Origin: an uncultured Muribaculaceae bacterium | GTDB lineage: Bacteria > Bacteroidota > Bacteroidia > Bacteroidales > Muribaculaceae | DNA: 64,000 bases | Assembly (NCBI GenBank): GCA_910585285.1 | Contig: CAJUDL010000015.1 | Coordinates: forward strand, 1 to 64,000 | Direction of reading: 5' to 3' | Shown: one piece after another, positions 59,066 to 64,000 of the stretch | Position numbering within the stretch: position 1 is the first letter of the stretch | Layout of the letters: every line of letters begins with the position of its first letter | Position numbers and translations under genes: made by a program | The notes under the pieces: model-generated | The model's input: the letters and a program-made list of their open reading frames with translations, nothing else | Database searches by the model: none | Told to the model about the DNA's origin: nothing

Positions 59066-59850
59066 GGGTTTTAACATTAGAACAATAGGACAATAGTTCC
59101 TTTAGAATAATTAGGAATTTGGAATTAGGAATTAGGAATGAAATTTGAGGCGAAAGATTGACTCAGATCGGAGCAACAGCAGCTACGATCCGACTCGAAG
59201 CTTCGCCGCTACCAACAATTACACATTAAACATTCAACATTACACATTATTCAAGAAATCCTAATGTTTCTAATGTTCTAATGTTCAAAAATAGAATTAG
59301 GCGTAGCCGGTTGAGTGAAGGCACCTTGGTGCCCCGTAAGCTGTCATGCTAATAACATCAGAACGCGAATAATTTTTTTAACAATAGAACAATAGAACAA
59401 TAGTTTGATGCAAATCCTAATGTTTCTAATGTTCTAATGTTCAAAATAACACAGAGGAACAGAGCTTTAGGATAATGTAAAATGTTTAATTATAAGACGC
59501 GGAGGCATCTTTCGATGCTTACAGAGCCACAGAGCTTGATCCCCGCGTCAAGTCATTACACTTTTAACATTACACATTGCTCATCCAACACTGTCGAAAC
59601 AGGCTCTGTGTCTCTGCAGGTCGTAAACGACCCTCTGAGCCGAAAAATCTGGAACAAATGTTGCGTATCAAACACTCTGTACCTCTGTGCCTCTGTGTTT
59701 GACTTTTAGCGACAAATTTTGAACAGTAGAACAATAGCTTTATGCAAATCCTAATGTTCTAATGTACTAATGTACTAATGTTAAAAATTACCTATAGCTC
59801 TAATGTTAAAAAACAACAACAACGACAATAATTCAAAAACAGCATACAAT
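59066..59850. other. 780-bp gene-free spacer of composite repeats
   Basis: It carries GGAATTA heptads (about 59106-59140), ACATTAGAACAATAG/CTAATGTTCTAATG heptads, a copy of the AGGCATCTTTCGATGCT hairpin (59503-59519) and a third composite repeat with GGTCGTAAACGACC (59619-59632), CCTCTGAGCCG and CCTCTGTACCTCTGTGCC. The stretch 59450-59720 is paralogous to 54127-54418. No gene is supported. Confidence 0.75.
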
Positions 59851-60060
59851 ATGGAAATGGAAAAGAAAAAGAAAGATTATGAGGCACCCGACATCAAGGT
59901 GACTCAGGTCGAGATCGAGAGCTCGATCTGCAACGGCTCTATTGAGCCGGAGGTGCAAACAACAGAGGGCACAAGCACCGTCTCGCAGGATGTGAGCACC
60001 GGCTTTGAGGCAGATAATAACTTTGGTTCCGGAACCTGGGATAATCAGACGACCAATTAA
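59851..60060 (+). CDS. Short Cys-containing peptide, Bacteroidales KKxYEAPxI type
   Basis: The 69-residue acidic peptide begins MEMEKKKKDYEAPDIKVTQV and continues with EIESSICNGS, then a Thr/Ser/Asn-rich tail. It has no signal peptide or membrane segment and one cysteine. Similar short proteins with a K-x-YEAP-x-I/V start and a Cys about 25 residues later are common before surface-protein genes in Bacteroidales; their role is unknown. It lies 20 bp upstream of a fimbrillin-like lipoprotein gene, so they are probably cotranscribed. ATG 59851 is preferred to 59803, which lies in low-complexity AAC repeats. Confidence 0.65.
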   Translation: MEMEKKKKDYEAPDIKVTQVEIESSICNGSIEPEVQTTEGTSTVSQDVSTGFEADNNFGSGTWDNQTTN

Positions 60061-60080
60061 TATCTTCTAAAAAAAAATTG

Positions 60081-62561
60081 ATGATGAAAGCAAAATACAT
60101 ATACATAGCATCTTTGGCAGCATTAATGCTGGCTGGATGTAAGGATGACGAGATCATCAACCGCCCGGATGTCAGCGGCAATGAGGTGCAGTTTGGTGCT
60201 TCTTTGGATCCCGTGACCCGTACCGAATATGGAGAGAGAGAAGGCAATGCTTATCCAATCTATTGGAATCACGGATCAAATCTTGATAAGATCTTTATCT
60301 TCTCACCTGATGGCCGTCCCGGTTTTCAGCAGGGGTATTATGAGGTGCAGCCTAACGACGCGGGACAAACTTCTGCTACAACTGTGGTGCGTACAAGTGA
60401 AACCGGTGTGCAGTGGGGCAGCGGTGAAACCAGTGACTTCTACGCGTTTTATCCCGGAAAAGAGTCTTTCGGACTTCAGGTTAATGGTTCAACTTTGACC
60501 GCTACATTACCCGGAGAACAGATGGTGACTTTCGCTGCGGATGCATTCCCGTCTGATCCTACAGCTCAGGATATCACTATTTTCGGCACTCCGGATATGA
60601 ACAACTGCATGATGTATGCCCAGACCCCCAATGTGCCCGCTGGTGCGGATAATAAGATTTCGCTACAGTTCAAACCGTTGTCGTCAGTACTTGATATTAC
60701 CATTAACGGTACGGATGATGAGACAAACTTTTATGTCCCTGAAGATCCTACATTGCCTGGAAGAACATGGGCGCAGGTAACGTCAATAGAAGTGGAATCT
60801 AAAAATCATCAGATATCCGGAACATTCAGTTATGATTTCGCAAATAATACTTATACCGCGAATTCCGCGCAGGCAAAGGATAAGGTGATACGTGTGGATA
60901 CACGAGTTCAGAAGAAAGATGCTAATGGGAAAGATATTCTCGAAGGAATCACTTTGTATAAGAATCAGAGATTGAATGTCAAGATATTTCTTCTTCCAAC
61001 TGCCGATCTGAATGATCTGACTATCACGGTGCATACCGCAGACAATCGTGTGTGGATAAAGGATCTTACTCCAACTATGGGACAGTGGAAGACAAGTCAG
61101 ATAAACCCTGTTGTTCTTCCTAAGCTCAATCTGAAGAACAAAAAGTTTGACTATTCTGTATGGATGTCACAGCTTGATCCGAATATCATGGCATCCGAAC
61201 TTTCGCTTCCCGGTAGCTGTATGTCGTTTGTGTCGAATGCATCAGGATTAAGTGATGGCCAAAAAGTTCAGACTTTGAACTATGAGGAGCAGTATAATCA
61301 GGGTATCAGGGTTTTTCAATGTCACGCATATTTGAAGAGCGGTGAGCCTGGAGCTGATGGGTCTGACGGGAAAATTATGATAAGGGTCGGAGCAACTGAC
61401 ACAGGAGTTGGATTTTTTGATGTGATTAAGAATTTATGTAGATTCATGGCGGATAACCATTCGAATGAGTATTGTGTGGTGGTTGTTTCCGATTATATAA
61501 ATTCTGGAGAACCCTCTCTTAGCTCTTTCTACGCAAGGTTGAAAGAGCTAAGTCAATGGCCTGAGATTGCTCCTCTTTTAGCTGATAATGTAACCTCTAA
61601 AACAACTCTTGGAGAATTAGCCGGAAAGGTTATTCTGAAAATTCAGCTAAAAGGTGTAACACAACCTAATATTCAACCTGTGAATATGCAGGAAGCATTA
61701 TCTTGGATAAATGCATGGGATCAATTAGAAGGTTCAAATGCATTACTTTCTCAATGGGTAGGAGGCGCACGTTCGCGAGTTGTTTATGCTCGTTCGGCAT
61801 ATGGAACAGTAGGTGGCGGCTCATATGTGAATTTCAGAAATTTAAATGATGGATATACGCAGAATTCCAGCGTTAAACCATCTGACAATCCCAATTATTA
61901 TCTAAGTAATGCATCCGGTATAAAAGGGGCAGCATTAAGAAATATACTGGTTAATACGAATTGGGATGGACCTACGCGGGTTTATGACTATTATTGGCCA
62001 ACTGGTGTCAGGAGTGGTTTGAGTACTATTTACGCTGTAGGAACATCTTCTCTAATTGAGAAACCGGATGATAATACGCTTGCTTCTGATTTTTGGTATA
62101 TATTTGTTGAACATGACGAGGCTTCCTATATGACTTCCATGGTTAGTCAGTTGTGTAACGCTATTAATAATACATATAAAGGGTATAATAACAAGCGTTA
62201 TATGAATTATGTTGGAGGCACGGCAGGTAGTGCAGCGGATCTGACCACTGTTTCTAATACATTGTATGAAAACTGGTGGAACGCAATAGCTAACTCCGAA
62301 ACAATCAATGGCACGACACTAATGAAGAAACCATGGGGATGGGTGTTGTTCAATCTCGTGGGCGAAACTATGGGTCGCATGATCAATATCGAGGATAACA
62401 GCATTGCTGCTTCTGCAGGGTCTACGGGTACATGGATTACTCCGGTTCAGCGAGTCATCATGCATAACAACGACTTCATAATGACAAGGGGACAGACAAC
62501 TTCGAAAGTCGCGCCCCAGGGAGATTCCAAACTTACTCCATCAGCAGTGTCGTTGTTCTGA
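60081..62561 (+). CDS. Surface lipoprotein: fimbrillin-like N-terminus plus degenerate PI-PLC-like domain
   Basis: A lipoprotein signal peptide (lipobox MLAGC, then KDDE tether) leads into a fimbrillin-like region (about 25-350) with the family motif VTRTEYG, IYWNHGSNLDKIFIFSP, a DFYAFYP strand and a PLSSVLDITI block. From about 360 the chain resembles a PI-PLC X domain: SVWMSQLDPNIMASELSLPGS, YEEQYNQGIRVFQCHAYL, FDVIKNLCRFMADNHSNEYCVVVVS, KVILKIQL. The first catalytic His (usually in PGTHDS) is replaced (PGSCMS), so phosphodiesterase activity is doubtful. It may be a carbohydrate or host-surface binder. Confidence 0.72.
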   Translation: MMKAKYIYIASLAALMLAGCKDDEIINRPDVSGNEVQFGASLDPVTRTEYGEREGNAYPIYWNHGSNLDKIFIFSPDGRPGFQQGYYEVQPNDAGQTSATTVVRTSETGVQWGSGETSDFYAFYPGKESFGLQVNGSTLTATLPGEQMVTFAADAFPSDPTAQDITIFGTPDMNNCMMYAQTPNVPAGADNKISLQFKPLSSVLDITINGTDDETNFYVPEDPTLPGRTWAQVTSIEVESKNHQISGTFSYDFANNTYTANSAQAKDKVIRVDTRVQKKDANGKDILEGITLYKNQRLNVKIFLLPTADLNDLTITVHTADNRVWIKDLTPTMGQWKTSQINPVVLPKLNLKNKKFDYSVWMSQLDPNIMASELSLPGSCMSFVSNASGLSDGQKVQTLNYEEQYNQGIRVFQCHAYLKSGEPGADGSDGKIMIRVGATDTGVGFFDVIKNLCRFMADNHSNEYCVVVVSDYINSGEPSLSSFYARLKELSQWPEIAPLLADNVTSKTTLGELAGKVILKIQLKGVTQPNIQPVNMQEALSWINAWDQLEGSNALLSQWVGGARSRVVYARSAYGTVGGGSYVNFRNLNDGYTQNSSVKPSDNPNYYLSNASGIKGAALRNILVNTNWDGPTRVYDYYWPTGVRSGLSTIYAVGTSSLIEKPDDNTLASDFWYIFVEHDEASYMTSMVSQLCNAINNTYKGYNNKRYMNYVGGTAGSAADLTTVSNTLYENWWNAIANSETINGTTLMKKPWGWVLFNLVGETMGRMINIEDNSIAASAGSTGTWITPVQRVIMHNNDFIMTRGQTTSKVAPQGDSKLTPSAVSLF

Positions 62562-62686
62562 TGATATAAGACTTTGAATCCGTTTATAATCAGATATTTT
62601 AGTGGAGCGTGGAGCCGCTGTGGAGCGACTTCACGCATACACTTTTTTATAGCATTACAACGTATTAACCTAATAAATACCATATT

Positions 62687-64000
62687 ATGAATAAGAATCT
62701 AACCTTCCTGTCAGTGGCGGCTCTGTCGCTGATGGGGGTGTCTTGCTCTGCGGAGAAAGATTTTCAATTCGAGAGCAAAGGTAACACCACCATCTTCGCG
62801 CAGAGTGAGGAGGTGGGATGCCAAACAAGAACCGCAGTCGATAACACAGAATATGAAAGCGGTGAGATCGGCATCAATTGGATTGCTTCCGACAAGATAG
62901 GTGTTTTCGGAAATGCCGGAAGCGCTAACGTGGCTTTCAGCAATAACATATCTTACGAAACGCCTTCAACCACTTTCAGCGGTGATCTAAAATCAGGAGA
63001 AACTCCAGTATATGCATATTTCCCTTATTCGGCAACTGCCGGAAATGATGCTACGGCTATCAAGGGAAATCTTTCAATTGAACAGAAATATAATTCCGGG
63101 ACTCGTGCTCTCGACAGCGATTGGAAAGTAGGAAAGGCTGTTGACGGGGGAAATAAGTTCTCTTTCACTCATATATTTCCGTTCCTGCAGTTTGTGGTGA
63201 ATGCTCAAGGCACAGAACTCGCCGGAGAAAGACTTGAAAGCGTATCGCTGAAGATCGAAGGAACCCAGTTGGGGGGTACATTCAGTTATGATCTGGTAAA
63301 TGACAAACTCACGGTAGATCCAGATGCAACAGCGAATACCGTGACAATGCAGTGGACTGATGCTCCGCAGCTTTCCGCAGCTACATTCTATGGGTATATG
63401 TCTTGTATGCCGGCAGATCTCTCCGGCAAGGAGATTGAAATAACTTTGCTTACGAATTATCATAAGGTTGTGTTTACGGCTCAAAGTAAAGCCGGAGCGT
63501 TGACTCCTAACAATTACTATACTGTGCCATTGATTCTCAGCAAATTCAAAGATAGCTGGACAAAAACCGTGCGTGAAGATAAGGTGCCCAAAGGTGAGTA
63601 TGTTTCCGCGCTGGAGAGTAAGCTTGCTTGCGCAAACTGGGTATTTTCCTGTCCGGATACACCTTTTATGCATAAGATCCGTGTGCCGGAAGCAGGTGCG
63701 ACGATTAATGTATATGGGTTGCCCGAAGGTTTGACATGGAATGCTCGCCGATCTTTGGTTGAAGGTAAGGTTGCTGCTGAAGGAGAGTACATATATACCG
63801 TAGCTGTCACCAAACCTAATGGAGAGGCTTATACTGAGGGTGTTAAGCTCACTGTAAGCAATTCTCTGCATCAGCCTACGCCTCATATGGGGTGGCAAAG
63901 CTGGAACGTGCTTGAGATGAATATCAGCGAGAGCTCTTTGAAAGAGATAGCAGACGCGCTTGTAAATAATGGATTCAAGGATGCCGGTTATATCTGGCTC
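62687..64000 (+). CDS. Surface lipoprotein: fimbrillin-like N-terminus plus GH27-like domain (partial, runs off the window)
   Basis: The frame is open from ATG 62687 to the last base (438 codons). The signal peptide ends in lipobox LMGVSC. Residues about 25-285 are fimbrillin-like (TRTAVDNTEY, INWIASDKIGVFGNAGSANVAFS, a THIFPFLQFVV block, YYTVPLILSKF). Residues about 310-395 look like a putative Ig domain (VYGLPEGLTWNARRSLVEGKV, GEYIYTVAVTKPNG). The last residues, HMGWQSWNVLEMNISE and ADALVNNGFKDAGYIWL, match the start of GH27 alpha-galactosidases (PPMGWNSW, LKDAGY). The catalytic Asp residues lie beyond the window. It is co-oriented with the preceding lipoprotein gene after a 125-bp gap. Confidence 0.8.
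   Translation, partial: MNKNLTFLSVAALSLMGVSCSAEKDFQFESKGNTTIFAQSEEVGCQTRTAVDNTEYESGEIGINWIASDKIGVFGNAGSANVAFSNNISYETPSTTFSGDLKSGETPVYAYFPYSATAGNDATAIKGNLSIEQKYNSGTRALDSDWKVGKAVDGGNKFSFTHIFPFLQFVVNAQGTELAGERLESVSLKIEGTQLGGTFSYDLVNDKLTVDPDATANTVTMQWTDAPQLSAATFYGYMSCMPADLSGKEIEITLLTNYHKVVFTAQSKAGALTPNNYYTVPLILSKFKDSWTKTVREDKVPKGEYVSALESKLACANWVFSCPDTPFMHKIRVPEAGATINVYGLPEGLTWNARRSLVEGKVAAEGEYIYTVAVTKPNGEAYTEGVKLTVSNSLHQPTPHMGWQSWNVLEMNISESSLKEIADALVNNGFKDAGYIWL

Noticed and set aside
59482..59709. 75-codon plus-strand frame before the YEAP peptide
   Set aside because: It is made of the composite repeat also present at 54127-54418, where the frame is not kept.
1..64000. tRNA or rRNA genes
   Set aside because: I looked through the larger spacers for cloverleaf-like or ribosomal sequence and found none that I could support.

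Overview
The window reads as a chromosomal segment of a gut Bacteroidales bacterium, most likely of the Muribaculaceae type. The support is a SusC/SusD glycan-uptake locus, a UpxY-type capsule antiterminator, promoter -7 boxes of the form TAnnTTTG with little Shine-Dalgarno signal, many lipoproteins with Bacteroidota-style signal peptides, and proteins of the DUF6089, DUF4421, DUF6242 and DUF6377 families. The genus cannot be fixed from sequence alone.

Layout. 0-3.7 kb: a short inverted-repeat mobile element, a pRiA4b-like protein gene, 1.2 kb of structured repeats and a secreted protein. 3.9-17.5 kb (+): a polysaccharide utilisation locus holding an SGNH (DUF4886) lipoprotein, a TPR/transmembrane/DNA-binding regulator (DUF6377), SusC, SusD, a SusE-position lipoprotein, a metallo-beta-lactamase-fold lipoprotein and a two-catalytic-domain GH3-GH10 enzyme; a beta-1,4-xylan-like substrate is the best guess. 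17.6-33.6 kb (-): housekeeping and cell-envelope genes: pepP-like, gamma carbonic anhydrase, rpsU, xer-type recombinase, hpf, mltG, DUF4421, ribD, DUF6242, DUF6089, uppS, bamA, two ompH/skp genes, a clear terminator, murI and a small TPR gene.

34.0-53.6 kb (+): an AT-rich capsular polysaccharide locus. It starts with a 25-bp perfect inverted repeat enclosing a promoter-like sequence (a probable phase-variable invertible promoter), then upxY, an FRG-domain gene, a LicC-like nucleotidyltransferase fused to a CobD/HisC-like PLP enzyme, an ornithine-cyclodeaminase-family gene, a Wzx flippase, a CDP-glycerol-phosphotransferase-like gene, a frameshifted acyltransferase, seven GT2 and two GT4 glycosyltransferases, and a Wzy polymerase. 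The gene set suggests a phospho-amino-alcohol decorated, variably expressed capsule. 54.5-59.1 kb (+): an HPr-kinase-like ATPase, a Wza-type exporter and a Wzc-type tyrosine kinase with a Tyr-Gly tail, separated by dispersed composite repeats. 59.8-64 kb (+): a short Cys-containing peptide and two surface lipoproteins in which a fimbrillin-like N-terminus is joined to a degenerate PI-PLC-like domain and to a GH27-like domain (cut by the window end).

Main unexplained structure: (1) the invertible promoter; (2) two related approx. 190-bp elements with 19-bp terminal repeats and TAA target duplications, one of which rewrote the end of a glycosyltransferase gene and broke its ATGA coupling to the next gene; (3) a structured repeat whose hairpin shows compensatory changes between copies; (4) heptanucleotide arrays at gene ends, one apparently inside a coding sequence.
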